A stretch of DNA of 20,189 nt from Ophiothrix spiculata (GCA_000969725.1 JXSR01S074660.1); one strand, 5' to 3'. Shown: positions 1 through 10,345, counted from the first letter of the stretch. The notes: generated from the sequence alone by a model not told the origin. Translations and numbers: made by a program.

Positions 1-19
1 TAAATAGCTTTTTGTATAA

Positions 20-196
20 TGCTCATTTATTATGCAAATATGCAAATTAGATGGGCGTGTAAGTCATATGTTAATGTTTTAGGCCATAGAAACACATTTG
101 CCAAGTGTTATGCCCAAATTATGTAAAATAAAATAGTATGAAGGTTTATTCATAAGATATTGGTAAAATATTGGCAAATATGAATATTAATGAGCA
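20..196. repeat. AT-rich imperfect inverted repeat, possible small MITE
   Basis: The arm at 20-47 (beginning TGCTCATT) is imperfectly complementary to the arm at 170-196 (ending AATGAGCA). The 120 bp between them are AT-rich, with recurring ATTGGCAAA words. There is no clear target duplication, so chance complementarity in AT-rich DNA is a real alternative. The left arm contains two abutting ATGCAAAT octamers (32-39 and 40-47). Confidence 0.3.
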
Positions 197-1064
197 CATA
201 TTGCCAATGTTGCTAATTAACTTTATCAACATATTGGCAAAATAATAGAAACAAAGAAACTAAAATCATGCATATCTTGAAAACCATGTGTCCGATTTCC
301 TTCAAACAAAAACCATTTTGCTCAGTGTTTTAAGCTTTACTTGCTCAATGTAATAAAATGCTTCTAAATTCAGTTTTAAATTTAAAAAAACATCCTTTTG
401 AACCACCTTAAGCTCCCTGTAGAAGCTTTCTCATTAAATTTGTGCATATATCTTTGGAGATATACAGACCATTCTATACCGTGTTCAAAATAACTTCCGG
501 TTAAATTATTCATTTAAGGGGACATAGAGTGGGAGAAGAGGCTGAAAAAATGCTGCTTCAAAGGTATGTAGAACTTGAGAGGAAAGGTTCTTTTACTGTC
601 AGTTAATTACTGAAGGGTTCAACCTTCAAAAAGGGGTATCGTCCAGACTTATTTGAATCAAAAATTAAAGTGTTCTAAACTAAAGTGTAATTTTTCCCCT
701 TTAACAGCAAAACGAATGATAAAATTTTGTCATTTAATAACCTGTATGAACAACTGTAGGTTTATGCATTCTCTAGAGAAAGGTTAGGTTTATTTGGAAT
801 AGCCTGCCATTCTGTCATTTTTTATTATATAAATTATTAATGTGATAACTTACCTTAAAGGCTTGTATTTCTCAGTCATTTCCCCTAATGTTTATCTCTC
901 TTTACATTACATCGATCTGCCTTGTTATGAAATAATTGAAATAATACCCTGCTATGAGCATGTTACTTATCCCAAACCCCGCTACAACTCACTAAAGCTC
1001 ACTATTGAAAATCTTGAAAATGTGCCCAAGTCCGAATACCTCATAGACGGGGATTACAAATTGC

Positions 1065-1150
1065 TGTTTTGGCAGCGACTCTGTGGTGGCTTGCTAATGG
1101 TATGCCTAAACCTAGTCTGGTCGCGGTAGGTCACAGGTTCGAATCCGGGG
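1065..1150 (+). mobile_element. tRNA-derived SINE-like head (degenerate)
   Basis: A sequence with the spacing and texture of a tRNA gene ends in a good RNA polymerase III B box, GTTCGAATC at 1137-1145. It is preceded by a degraded A-box-like stretch around 1085-1100 (GGTGGCTTGCTAATGG, one insertion away from consensus). The acceptor stem is not complementary, so this is not a functional tRNA. A tRNA-derived SINE or old tRNA pseudogene is the best reading. The 3' limit is not visible. An open frame at 842-1129 runs into it and looks non-coding. Confidence 0.5.
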
Positions 1151-1216
1151 GAAAACATGTGATTTTTCATATGATGTATTTGAACTTAGGGTAGAAAATG
1201 TAACATCTCTCAATTC

Positions 1217-1229
1217 AGGGTTAGGGTTA
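1217..1229 (+). repeat. Short TTAGGG-type telomere-like stretch
   Basis: Two adjoining GGGTTA units read on the + strand. They lie 158 bp upstream of a longer CCCTAA tract of opposite orientation (1387-1468), so the two telomere-like patches face each other. Confidence 0.55.
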
Positions 1230-1357
1230 ATGGCCTTAATCTAAAAAAAATTAAGGGACATGTATAGCTAAGGGGCATAAATCCCCTGATTATTAATCAT
1301 TGTGCATTGAGCTTCCTGTGGGCACTATGTGTAGTGTCCTTAAACAAGATATGGAAA

Positions 1358-1493
1358 AAGTATACTTTAGGTCCCATCAAAAACTATACCCTAACCCTAA
1401 AACTAAACCTAACCCTACACCCTAACCATAAATTAAACCTAGCACTAACCCTAAACCCTAACCCTAAAATTCTGGATGGGACCTAAGATACTT
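1358..1493. repeat. CCCTAA telomere-like tract flanked by inverted arms
   Basis: The interior (1387-1468) is a degenerate array of CCCTAA and variants such as CCTAAA and ACTAAACCT, matching the complement of the widespread animal telomere repeat TTAGGG. It is bracketed by an inverted repeat: the left arm at 1358-1378 contains TTAGGTCCCATC and the right arm at 1475-1493 contains GATGGGACCTAA. The arms match over about 19 bases apart from a two-base gap. This makes it a compact 136-bp unit rather than plain interstitial telomere DNA. It could be a MITE with a telomere-like core, or a telomere-derived patch that formed a foldback. No target duplication was identified. Confidence 0.65.
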
Positions 1494-2353
1494 ACCCTTA
1501 TATGCTCCTCTCCACCCAGGTGTCAAATGAGTAGCGTCATTCTTCAATACTGGGAAGGTATCATACTCGCAGGGAAGGAGATGTGGCGATCCCCTCACTG
1601 CAAATATAACAAGAAAAGTGGAGTCTGGCCCAATGTCTGAATGACAGATGAAAACATCGGCCTGTGCAAATATAGGCCATCACATTTACCTTTACCTTAT
1701 ATCATTGGGTAGTTTAAATTATCATCAGTACAATCAATAGCTGGTATTGATATCAGCCCCTTGAGTAATGAATAGGCAGAAAAAGAAAATTGATCTGCAA
1801 TACTGGTATTTAACATTTTCACTCAAGCTAATATCTTAACTTAATCTGCCTGCGGCAAAAGATTTTTGCAGCATTAAATAAAAAAAGGGGAAAATAACAA
1901 GTTCACTTGGCAGAGATTTCCTTTAATCACTTAAGGGATAGTCTATGTCTGAAATCTTTTGTATTTTGTAAGTTTTTAGCTTCTTTTTCATAAAAAAGAA
2001 AAATCTTTATGACTGTCTCTACCTCTACAAGTATTACAAATATAACATTGACAACCTAATTATTCAAAGCAAAATAACAAAGCCGTAATTCACTTCCTCG
2101 TGAAAAGTGGAATGTCTGTTAGTCTAAGATAGCTCATGGTGTTTAATTTTGGTACAATTTTAAGTAGATTTCAAGCAACTCTGCCTTTTACATGCCCACA
2201 ATCAGTTTCCATGTGCCTTTGTTCTTATCACCATGTTCCTGGTCCAATGGGATGTTCTAAATCCCTGACGATTATTAAAGGGAGTCGAGTGTGTCTGTGA
2301 TCAGACAAGCTATCAAGTTTTAATCATGTTTAATTTATTCAAATTCTAAATTT
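1494..2353. other. Unassigned non-coding stretch
   Basis: No convincing exon, RNA gene or repeat boundary was seen. Reading frames are short and broken in all six frames. It is presumably intronic or 5' intergenic relative to the exon at 5346. Confidence 0.5.
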
Positions 2354-2391
2354 TCTGTTGTTGTTGTTGCTATAGTTGTCGTTGTTGTTTT
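2354..2391 (+). repeat. Imperfect (TTG)n microsatellite
   Basis: A run of TTG/GTT triplets (TGTTGTTGTTGTTGC, then GTTGTCGTTGTTGTT) with a few interruptions. Confidence 0.8.
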
Positions 2392-2599
2392 GTAGTTGCT
2401 TTCCTGAAAAGATGTTTATCCATGAATAAAATGAGTTTTCCATTTAGAATAGACCTACTACTGTGGTAACATGGTCATGTCAGATCGATTGCAAATATGA
2501 GTTACTCTGGTAAACCTCACTGGAACGATGTAAAATTGAGTCGTCTTACAAAATTCAAGTTTTCTCATAAACGACTCGACAGATTTTGCTCAAAATTTG

Positions 2600-2718
2600 C
2601 TTGATGAAAGACTAAACAATACTAATTGGAATTATGAAAAAAGTTTTCATTTTTATTTACCGGTTCCTGAGATATGATCAAAAACAAAAGTGATGCTTTT
2701 TTATTGGGACACCCTGTA
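2600..2718. mobile_element. Possible Tc1/mariner-type element end
   Basis: The motif TGGGACACCCTG at 2705-2716 is followed directly by TA (2717-2718). Read on the minus strand this is TA followed by CAGGGTGTCCCA, a terminus seen in many animal Tc1/mariner-related elements, which duplicate TA on insertion. No matching opposite end was found in the window, so this is at best one end of a decayed copy. The internal limit is arbitrary. Confidence 0.4.
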
Positions 2719-3821
2719 TTATTGTGTTTGCCAATGGCAAGAAACTTGTGAGCATGTTTTCAATGATTTTTATTTCATATTAAAAAGCAATGTGGTACGA
2801 CAGATTATTCAAGTACACTCATCTCAGGCAATTACTAGATTCCGCATCATGCGATATTGTAAACAAACCAACATCGATAAGCCTTCCAGAGTAACTTTTA
2901 CAATTTCCTTATTTGTGGCTTACACTATCGTACACAAATTAAAATACCGTCTCGCCAATCAAGATTGATTACTTTGCAGAAATTCACAAAACAGGCTGAT
3001 TTCAATATGTGAAGTCAGCTACCTAAATGCTAAGTCAGGGCATCTTTTTTTTAAATTGAGCATATCGTATGTGGCAACTGATGAATTATTGTCATCACAA
3101 TTTGCAATCATATGCCTCGGCTTAGTCAACCATCATGTCTAAATACTACATATTGACCCGCATATTGACCAATTGGATACTTCAGACATGCAAAAATACA
3201 AGTCCCAGTAGGAATAACAATGAAAATCACATATATCCGAGTTTACAAACTCCCAGGAGCATTTCAGAAAACACTGTCCTAACATTATATTTAGGACAAC
3301 CTATACAGATTTTGTTACAGGACAATTTTTTTAGATTTTGCATGACGTAAAGGAAATTTAATAAATCTTGAATATGCCTTAAATAATATTTTCTTAATGA
3401 TCTACCTTCTTTAACGTAGTGATTGTATTTTTTCTTAGAATTACAGTTTTCAGTACTGACTTGGATAAAATTATGAAACCCATCCAATCCTCATGTTGTA
3501 TTTTGATATTTGTAACAGTTTCTGTAAGATTAATTTTCCTTGAAAAAATTATTTGATGTTATAAATAAACCATGGGAATTGGCCATTGCCAGTACTGGAT
3601 TTCTTCAACTGCTTTGTTATCTGTTTCAATACATGTAAAGTATCTTTGCTTTTTGTCAAATTAGCAGATTTAGATTTCAAGGCGTCTTTTTTTACTCTTG
3701 ACATTTTCTTCATATTCGTGACCTATTTTAGGAAAAGGTATTTTATGTCGTCAAGATAAACAAGATTTTGATATCTTAAGTCTGTCTAGAAGGACTTAAC
3801 AAGCTTTTATAGCAAATATGA
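2719..3821. other. Unassigned non-coding stretch
   Basis: AT-rich DNA with short open frames in both orientations (for example 2690-2968 and 3135-3350). None has protein-like composition, splice context or family resemblance. Nothing further is supported. Confidence 0.5.
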
Positions 3822-4129
3822 GGGGTGCTCTGGTAAAATGAGCGGAAAGTCATGATTGAAGATTTTTGAATAAATGGTTGCTTAAGTAGAAATATGGTGG
3901 AAAGATAAAAATTTTGACATAAAACGAATCTATGCATAAGTGTTAAACTATACCTCCAGTTTTGAAGGTCAATTATTCCGGGAAGTGCAATTATTCATGA
4001 TCAATTGATTGCATTTTGCTGAAATACACAATAGTAATCAGTAACTTAAAATTCAGTTTTTGACAGATTTTGAGTGAACTGCCTTAGTATTTTGATCTCT
4101 GAATCTAGAATGGAGAAACAAAGTATGAA
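3822..4129 (+). mobile_element. Truncated copy of the GGGGTGCTCTGG inverted-repeat element
   Basis: It begins with GGGGTGCTCTGGTAAAATGA and aligns over about 300 bp with the reverse complement of the element at 14592-15021. Shared blocks include ATAAATGG, TTGACATAAAAC, GGTCAATTAT, CCGGGAAGTGCAATTA and CATTTTGCT. The match stops at about 4129, where the dispersed repeat at 4130 begins. The distal terminal repeat is missing, so this copy is truncated. Confidence 0.75.
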
Positions 4130-4433
4130 GGGGAAGTAAAATAGTCCATCTTTTCCAAATAAAAAAGATCCTGCTGAATATTCAAATAGACTTATTTTCA
4201 AGGTTTTTTCCATGTGGTAGCAACAAAATTAGCCACAAATAATACCAAAATCATGAACAATTCATGTACAAAAATATTAATACGCAGTGATTTGGTCTAA
4301 ATCAATCCTAATCAATCATTACTAATCTCTTACACAATACAAAACCGCCAGTTCACAATGTTGTAGCATACAAGGAATTTGCTGTGGATCTTGTAGCAGA
4401 GTCTGATTGTTTGTTGCATACTTCAAGGTTTAT
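4130..4433 (+). mobile_element. Dispersed repeat, copy A (about 304 bp)
   Basis: This is a direct repeat of 6899-7210. The best conserved blocks are CCATGTGGTAGCAACAAAAT, CGCAGTGATTTGGTCT, CAGTTCACAATGTTGTAG and CAGAGTCTGATTGTTTG. It is bordered by AGTATGAA (4122-4129) and AGTATCAA (4434-4441), a possible 8-bp target duplication with one mismatch. Terminal inverted repeats are weak at best and no reading frame is shared, so it is a non-autonomous element of unknown class. Confidence 0.75.
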
Positions 4434-4441
4434 AGTATCAA

Positions 4442-5345
4442 ATTATGTATTTTGCTTTTTTTTAATCCGTAACCTATTCGGTTATGTTCACTTAAAACAA
4501 CACAACTCTGGCAAAAATTTTGACATCCCCTCTCTTTTTCCTTATTCAACTTTAAAACTTCACGATGGGATGCTCCAATCTAGCCTAATGTTCATTAATA
4601 CAGGATGCAAGTTCAGATTGTGTCATATTTTCACATGGCAAATCACCAATCTGAATTAATTCAGCCCATTACCAAATGAAGCCAGTGAGCGTGTGTTGAC
4701 ATTTTAGTTGATCTTGGGCACATACATTTCAGTGATAACTTAAGGTGGCTTAGCACAGTGAAGGGATGTCACAGTGAGTTGATATCGGGGGATGTTGGAG
4801 ACAATTTTAAAAGTTTTATCCTTGGCTTTTAACGTACTTCTGGAATACTGTATCTTGCGCTTTAATTAAACGCGATCTTACATGTGTGTCATTCTTGTAT
4901 TCACGCATAAGACCATGCGCGTTACTCCCGTCAGTCTGTTTGTGCGCAGTGCTCAAAACGCACACTGCTTAAGGGTATTTGTCATTGTTAAAAAATGTCA
5001 ATTTTTTGCTTAGTTTTGCTTAATATCTCAAAAATAAAGTCAGTGACCATATTTTTTTTTTTGAAAGAACTATATAAGGACTACAACATAAGTAAAACAG
5101 GAAAACATAAATAGAGCCATTTTTTAATTAGAAGTGCTTTTGTCTCGATTTTTTTTTTATTCTACCATACAAGTCAATGGCAAAAAGCAGTATAACATGC
5201 TGTTTTTGAAATGAATTTTTCTCAAAAACTAAGTTGATGACCGTCATTTTTTATTTCAGAAATGTGATCAGCACAAATGAAAACACCGTATATCAAAACA
5301 AAAATCCTTAAGACACTGTTCTGATTTTTTGTTTTATTTTTATAG
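4442..5345. other. Non-coding stretch, 3' part of the upstream intron
   Basis: No exon is supported before 5346. The last 25 bases are a pyrimidine-rich tract ending in TTTTATAG, which forms the splice acceptor of the next exon. A CG-containing patch at about 4855-4975 has short self-complementary words but no clean ends. Confidence 0.5.
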
Positions 5346-5521
5346 GTTCAGCTCCACAGCAAGTACCAACCAAGGACCTTCTTAGTGCTGCAACTCAGAT
5401 GGATACAGCCTTGAAAGATTTACATCAATCCATACGTGGGTTTGACTCAAGACATAAACTTAAACGATCAAAGACTATCGATAAAAGTGGCCCTAGATTG
5501 GACAAGCAACTCCTTCATCAG
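5346..5521 (+). CDS. Internal coding exon of an unrecognised protein
   Basis: A 176-nt exon bounded by a pyrimidine-rich acceptor ending in ATAG and a donor CAG|GTAAATGAG. Only one frame stays open across it. That frame starts with the last two bases of a split codon (phase 1 entry) and ends in phase 0, so it joins the exon at 11818 without a shift. It encodes 58 complete codons, starting SAPQQVPTKDLLSAATQMDT and ending with GPRLDKQLLHQ. The first half looks helical and the second is basic, with an RSKT phosphosite-like motif in KLKRSKTID. No known domain was recognised. It must be preceded by at least one exon outside the window or undetected within it. Phase agreement and good splice sites make the call fairly secure, but transcript evidence is absent. 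Confidence 0.75.
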
Positions 5522-6898
5522 GTAAATGAGAAACTAATATGTGACCTGTCATATCGAATGGTACCTTAAGGTCATCATAGTAAATTACAAGATACAGGCC
5601 ATTGAAGCTGAGCATAGTCAAAATCACGTCCAAGGTCAAATTTCTAATTTCATCAGAAACGTAACCTTTGAAGTGTATTCTATCATATTAATCAGGTTCC
5701 AACATCCAAAGCATAAGATACATATGTTTCAAAAATCGAGATAAACATCCTTTCTCTATTCAAGTTTAACCAGTACAGAAACTTTAAACTCGATTTTCTC
5801 AGAACTATAGTTTGCTGAATCAGCCTGATGCCTTTTACCAATTTGGATGTAACTTTGCAATCAAACACCCAATAACCAAAAGCAAGGTTATGAGAGCTCT
5901 GAAAAGAGTCTTCCTGAAGGCTGCCCCTTGTATCAAAATATTAACAAATTCTTTCTTTCTCATTAAAATTATATCGCTGAAATAGAACTAGAGAAATATG
6001 TGAATGCTGTGGTGATATTCAATGACATTTTTGTTTAACTGTACTGTAAAACAATAAAACAATGATTTGAAATTTTTTCCTGAATGTCAGATGTCATCAT
6101 GTTGTTTATTTGGGGTTTTTCCCTATTCTAATGTCATCATAATGGTATAAATGTCAATATCTGAAACTTGATGTTACCAAGGTTAACATGTTTTGTTTGT
6201 ATGGCCTAAATGAAGGAGAAATCAGTAAGGCGTATTTTGTTGATTTTGTGCTGTATTTCTTCATATAAGTGTCAGAACGGAACACCTAAGAAATGGAAAG
6301 TACCACAGCCAATACTGTTTTTTTGTCAGCTTTCATAAGATATTTGCTCTCTAATCTTTATCATTTTAGTAAGTTTTAAGCAAATTATTGTCCCCTGTAT
6401 TTATTAAAACGTTATAAAATGGCATAAACACAACAATAACACAAACTATCCTCTAACCTTGAACACCCAAATAAGTGGGCCTAAATTCTGTAATTACTAT
6501 ATCTCTTTCAAAGTGTTAAAACTTTGAAGTCTATTTTGAAGTCTTAAAAGTCTATTTTATTAATTTGATAAAGTGTTTAAAAATGGCATATTTTGTTAAT
6601 ATCTAAAGATTCAGGAGAATAACACCCGAATTATTTATTTATCCACTACTTATGTCTTTTTTGAAGGAAATCAGGAATCTGGATTGATAACATCCTTGTG
6701 GATTCTTTCCAGTTCATTCCCAAAATGTGTTCAGGATGTTTTACTTATAGATTGATATCTATGTTTTATGTCATATTTTACAAAAATAATGTACTGAATG
6801 CTGAAGTTATAGGTGTCCAAGCTCATGAGGTATACATTATAAATCTTGCAGTATGCAACAAACAGCCGATTTATACACATAAACCAATGTGATCATAC

Positions 6899-7210
6899 GG
6901 GGAAGTAAATTAGTCCCCATTTTTCACATCTAAACTAGGTAAAAAATCTCACTGAATATTCAGATGAACTTATTATCAATGTTTTTCCATGTGGTAGCAA
7001 CAAAATTAGCCAAAAATAATACCAAAATCAGGAACGATTCATGTACAAATATATTGATACGCAGTGATTTGGTCTTAATCCTAATCAATGATTGCTAGTC
7101 TCCTACACATAACAAAACCACTGACCAGTTCACAATGTTGTAGAATACAAGGGATGTGCTGTGGGTCTTGCAGCAGAGTCTGATTGTTTGTTTCATACTT
7201 CAAGGCTTGT
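6899..7210 (+). mobile_element. Dispersed repeat, copy B
   Basis: Second copy of the 4130-4433 repeat in the same orientation, starting GGGGAAGTAAATTAG and ending near CTTCAAGGCTTGT. The two align end to end with scattered substitutions and small indels, so both termini of the unit are defined by comparison. No target duplication is evident here. Confidence 0.75.
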
Positions 7211-7212
7211 AG

Positions 7213-7243
7213 AGTATAGATAGATAGAGTCGATAGAGTTAGA
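7213..7243 (+). repeat. Short (GATA)n-like microsatellite
   Basis: AGTATAGATAGATAGAGTCG followed by ATAGAG: a few tandem GATA/ATAG units with interruptions, directly after dispersed repeat copy B. Confidence 0.6.
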
Positions 7244-8173
7244 CAAGTACAGCTTCAACACAAGGTACATTATTTTTGTAAAATTTCATGAGTGCCAAAT
7301 AGTTAAAAGTTATTCATACACTCTGCGTTAATTACGCTTTGAAATTGTTAATCTAATTGGACAGTTGGTAACTTTTACGCATTTGGACGTAAGTCATGAA
7401 CTGGTCATATTTTTTGTTTCACACAAAAACATTGGTAAAACCATGCCAATTTGTATTCAATGGATCGTAACTCTGAAAATATACACTTAAAACCTACAAA
7501 GTTAGATATTTTTGGAAAGCTTACTTTCCGAGGATTTCAATTTTACCTGAATAAGTCTAATTTTTAGGGAAGGGTAAAAATTATACAGGATGCAAAATAA
7601 AATTAAAGTGCATTTTGGTCAACCAACTTGGCACCAATGAGATTTTGTTGAGGAAAGGTTTATCCAGATGACTCAAACATTACTTGAAGGATGTAATGAT
7701 AGCCTTCCATAAAATAATTCATTTGGTAACCAATTTCATTGTGGTCAAAATATTGAGGATGGTCAAAATCTATGAAACGACTCATTAATTTTTGGGACAT
7801 TTATCGGTCAAAAGATTTTTCATGTACACACTACCTAAATAATAATCACATAATTGGATTCCTCGACAAATTTTCTTTTGAAAAATGTATAACTTTTACC
7901 ATTTACGTCGACTCGGTCAAAAGATATGTCGTTTTAAAGTTTTGGAGTGTAAATGCATGTTTTGTACAGTAATGTATAGAGAAAATTACCCACATATAAA
8001 CCATTAAGAAACAACAAAATTTGGATGACATGTCAATATTCGATACATGCTTTAGCTTTATAAATATCTCATTAAGATATATTCAAAAAATTATGACCCC
8101 AGCATTTGTATTTTTAATAATACATGTGTTTATAAATCATAACTTTCGTACACTTTTGCATGTAATCCTATGC

Positions 8174-8203
8174 GCGCCGCCTCCACCGTCGCCGCCTCCA
8201 CCC
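8174..8203 (+). repeat. C-rich 14-bp tandem duplication
   Basis: Two adjoining near-identical units, each reading GCCGCCTCCACC, form a strongly C-rich strand-biased patch in otherwise AT-rich intron DNA. It gives a short proline-rich frame that shows no other sign of coding. Confidence 0.6.
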
Positions 8204-8431
8204 GATCCATCGTGTTCCCTGATTGCTATATAACTTCATTAATTAAAATCATGAGAAGTTCACTTTTTGTACATAACTAGAGTATAAACAGACCTTTCAT
8301 ATGAGACCAAACTTTCCTAAATACATACAGAGGTTTTAGCAAAAATGCATGTTTTCTATAATTTTTTAGGGTAATATGTAACAGATCCATGATATTTGAG
8401 GGACCTATTTGTGACTCAACGCCATTCATTA

Positions 8432-9026
8432 ATCTCGTCTAGTTGCACGGTGCGTATCGCGTAGTGCGTTGTTCAATCCCATGTACGCATACGCATAACA
8501 TGCTCGCGCTTGTATTGCAAGTTTCATTTTAAAGGAAAGGTAAAACTACATTATACAATAATTAACATGGGGCGATGGATTGTTGTATTTTTTATGTTTT
8601 ATAGCAACATCAGACACATTTTGATAATAATTATGCCGTTTAATTTCCTTACAATTATATTCTAATTATGTCGTGTATGAATTAGATTAATAACTGCTCT
8701 TTACTCGTGAGTGCGGACAACTCCAACTTCAGCACGCGGTGCATTATTGTTGTACAATTTCACTCGCGTCAAGTAATACGCAGTTATTAATCTATAATTA
8801 ATCTTATTCATAGGCGTCGATTAAAATATTATTTTAAAGAAATCAAATTACATTTGTAATTTGTTTTAGTATGTTCACAAAACATGAAAAGTACTGCCCT
8901 TCATTGTTCCATATAAATTTACCTTTTCTTTAAATTGAACCTTGCAATACACACGTATGTACCTCGCACTCATACATTGAATTGCACAACGTACTACGCA
9001 ATATACAGAGCGCATCTGATCGAGAT
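8432..9026. mobile_element. Foldback element with arms of about 110 bp
   Basis: The left arm (8432-8543) and right arm (8925-9026) are imperfect inverted copies. Shared blocks are ATCTCG, GCGTAGTGCGTTGT (GCGTAGTACGTTGT in the other arm), a TTGTATTGCAAG-type word (TGTATTGCAAGG) and AAAGGAAAGGTAAA (AAAGAAAAGGTAAA). The arms are unusually CpG-rich for this window. The centre contains a second palindrome (8681-8797). Length and arm size fit a non-autonomous foldback DNA transposon. No target duplication was resolved. Confidence 0.7.
8681..8797. repeat. Central hairpin inside the foldback element
   Basis: GATTAATAACTGC at 8685-8697 is perfectly complementary to GCAGTTATTAATC at 8780-8792. Further weaker pairing (ACTCGTGAGTG against CACTCGCGTCAAGT) lies inside. 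It may be an independent small element nested in the larger foldback. Confidence 0.65.
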
Positions 9027-9182
9027 AAATGACTGCATAAAGGCTGACAACTTGTCTAATTAGATTGATGATTTCAACAAGTATTTAACGGAAAGTGTGT
9101 GAATATGTGCTAAAGTTGAAAATAGATTTATGCCTAAATTATAGCTTATGTTGAAATTTATGGTTATGTAGACATTGCCTAA

Positions 9183-9660
9183 AGGGTGGGTTTACAATGT
9201 GAGGACTTGTCCTCGAGTGAAGGTAGTGGACTTGAAAAATCAACCCTCTGTGACCTGTCATCAGTCTTTGTTTCTTTATGTCACCCAAGGTAGGTACTTG
9301 ATTTTCAAGTCTGTTACCTGCCATTGGCGACAAGTCGTCACAGTGTAAACCAGAGGAGGTTTTCACAATATCCCACGATGCAATGCAACATTGTACAATA
9401 TACCTGCAAATCCAATTCAACTCCTATACTTCTGTACAGGTTTCTGACGTTTTTGAGGTGTCAGCAATGTGGGTAAACATTGGGCTATTGTGAAAAGAAA
9501 CACATCCCTGGAAAGATATGAATGAGTACTATTTAATGGAATTCTCAAATTCCTAAGAGCCCCTTGTCCAGAAAACCATTATTGCCTTTTATATTGCCTT
9601 GTGTATCAGAATAATGCATTGTGGGATATGCTGAAAAACTCCTCTGAGTGTAAACCAACC
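9183..9660. mobile_element. MITE with GGTTTACACTGTGACGACTTG ends, split by a second MITE
   Basis: The left end (GGGTGGGTTTACAATGTGAG with GACTTGTC following) and the right side (GACAAGTCGTCACAGTGTAA at 9329-9348) are inverted copies. The right terminus is broken at 9350 by the element at 9351-9646 and resumes as CAACC at 9656-9660. Leaving out the insert and one target copy gives a 173-bp element flanked by CTAA (9179-9182) and TTAA (9661-9664), which resembles the TTAA duplication of piggyBac-type transposons with one change. Its ends match the element at 15958-16173, so at least two family members are present. Confidence 0.75.
9351..9646. mobile_element. MITE inserted into another MITE, with 9-bp target duplication
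   Basis: The ends are CAGAGGAGGTTTTCACAATA (9351 on) and, on the other strand, CAGAGGAGTTTTTCAGCATA. The match continues through ATCCCAC and ATGCA, about 32 bp with four mismatches. AGTGTAAAC lies directly on both sides (9342-9350 and 9647-9655). A CAGAGG terminus suggests hAT, which usually makes 8-bp duplications; nine bases would fit a Mutator-like element, so the superfamily is open. It has no coding capacity of its own. Confidence 0.8.
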
Positions 9661-10345
9661 TTAACTGAGAAGAAGTCAGTCATGCTAATTAAACGGAAAA
9701 TGACCTTTGTATAGCGACAAAGACATTAATCTCTATCTTTGAGGTAAAGCTATGTCACTGAACTTTCATGTCTTCTTTTTCATAACATAAATCAGAGACA
9801 CAAATTGATTTCCACACTTAATATGTCTTGCTGATCAGTGCCTGGAGCCTTAGTAAATCATTTAATCATCTATAGGATTATAGAAAGTGACTTTATATTG
9901 AAATGTCAAGGGACTCGGGGTTTAGTGTGTTGCAAATTGGGATGGTAAAATATTGTACAGGGTACATGGAGAATTGGCAGATTTATAAGAGCAAGGGTTT
10001 TGTTTAAGAAGTATAATAGATTTTAAAAATTGTTATAACCCTTCTTTGAACATTCATTCTATAATGTAGATCAAGTATGCTCTAACACAGTTGTATCTGT
10101 CAAGATTGAATCTGGTTATCTTACTTTAAATCAAGTCAACATATAATTGACCACTTTAAAGTCCAGCTCTGTAAATGTTGTTGAAGTACTTTCCAATTTC
10201 TTTAATGCAACTTTAATGGTCTGATCTGGTCGGATCAATTTAAGATGACTTCAACATTTTACAAATCTGCTGCAGACAAAGTGTTTCACCCTATTAAAGC
10301 TATTGTAAATTCACAGTGTCTTTATAAAGGGATTTGTTTTATAGA

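Noticed and set aside
842-1129. 95-codon open frame as a possible gene or exon
   Set aside because: No recognisable family, no splice context, and the 3' part overlaps the tRNA-derived SINE head.
4739-4975. Possible MITE bounded by CTTAAG words with a CG-rich interior
   Set aside because: Beyond CTTAAG and short GCACTG words the ends do not pair, and no target duplication is seen.
8021-8233. Proline-rich 70-codon open frame
   Set aside because: The prolines come from a C-rich 14-bp tandem duplication; the rest is AT-rich and has no protein-like features.
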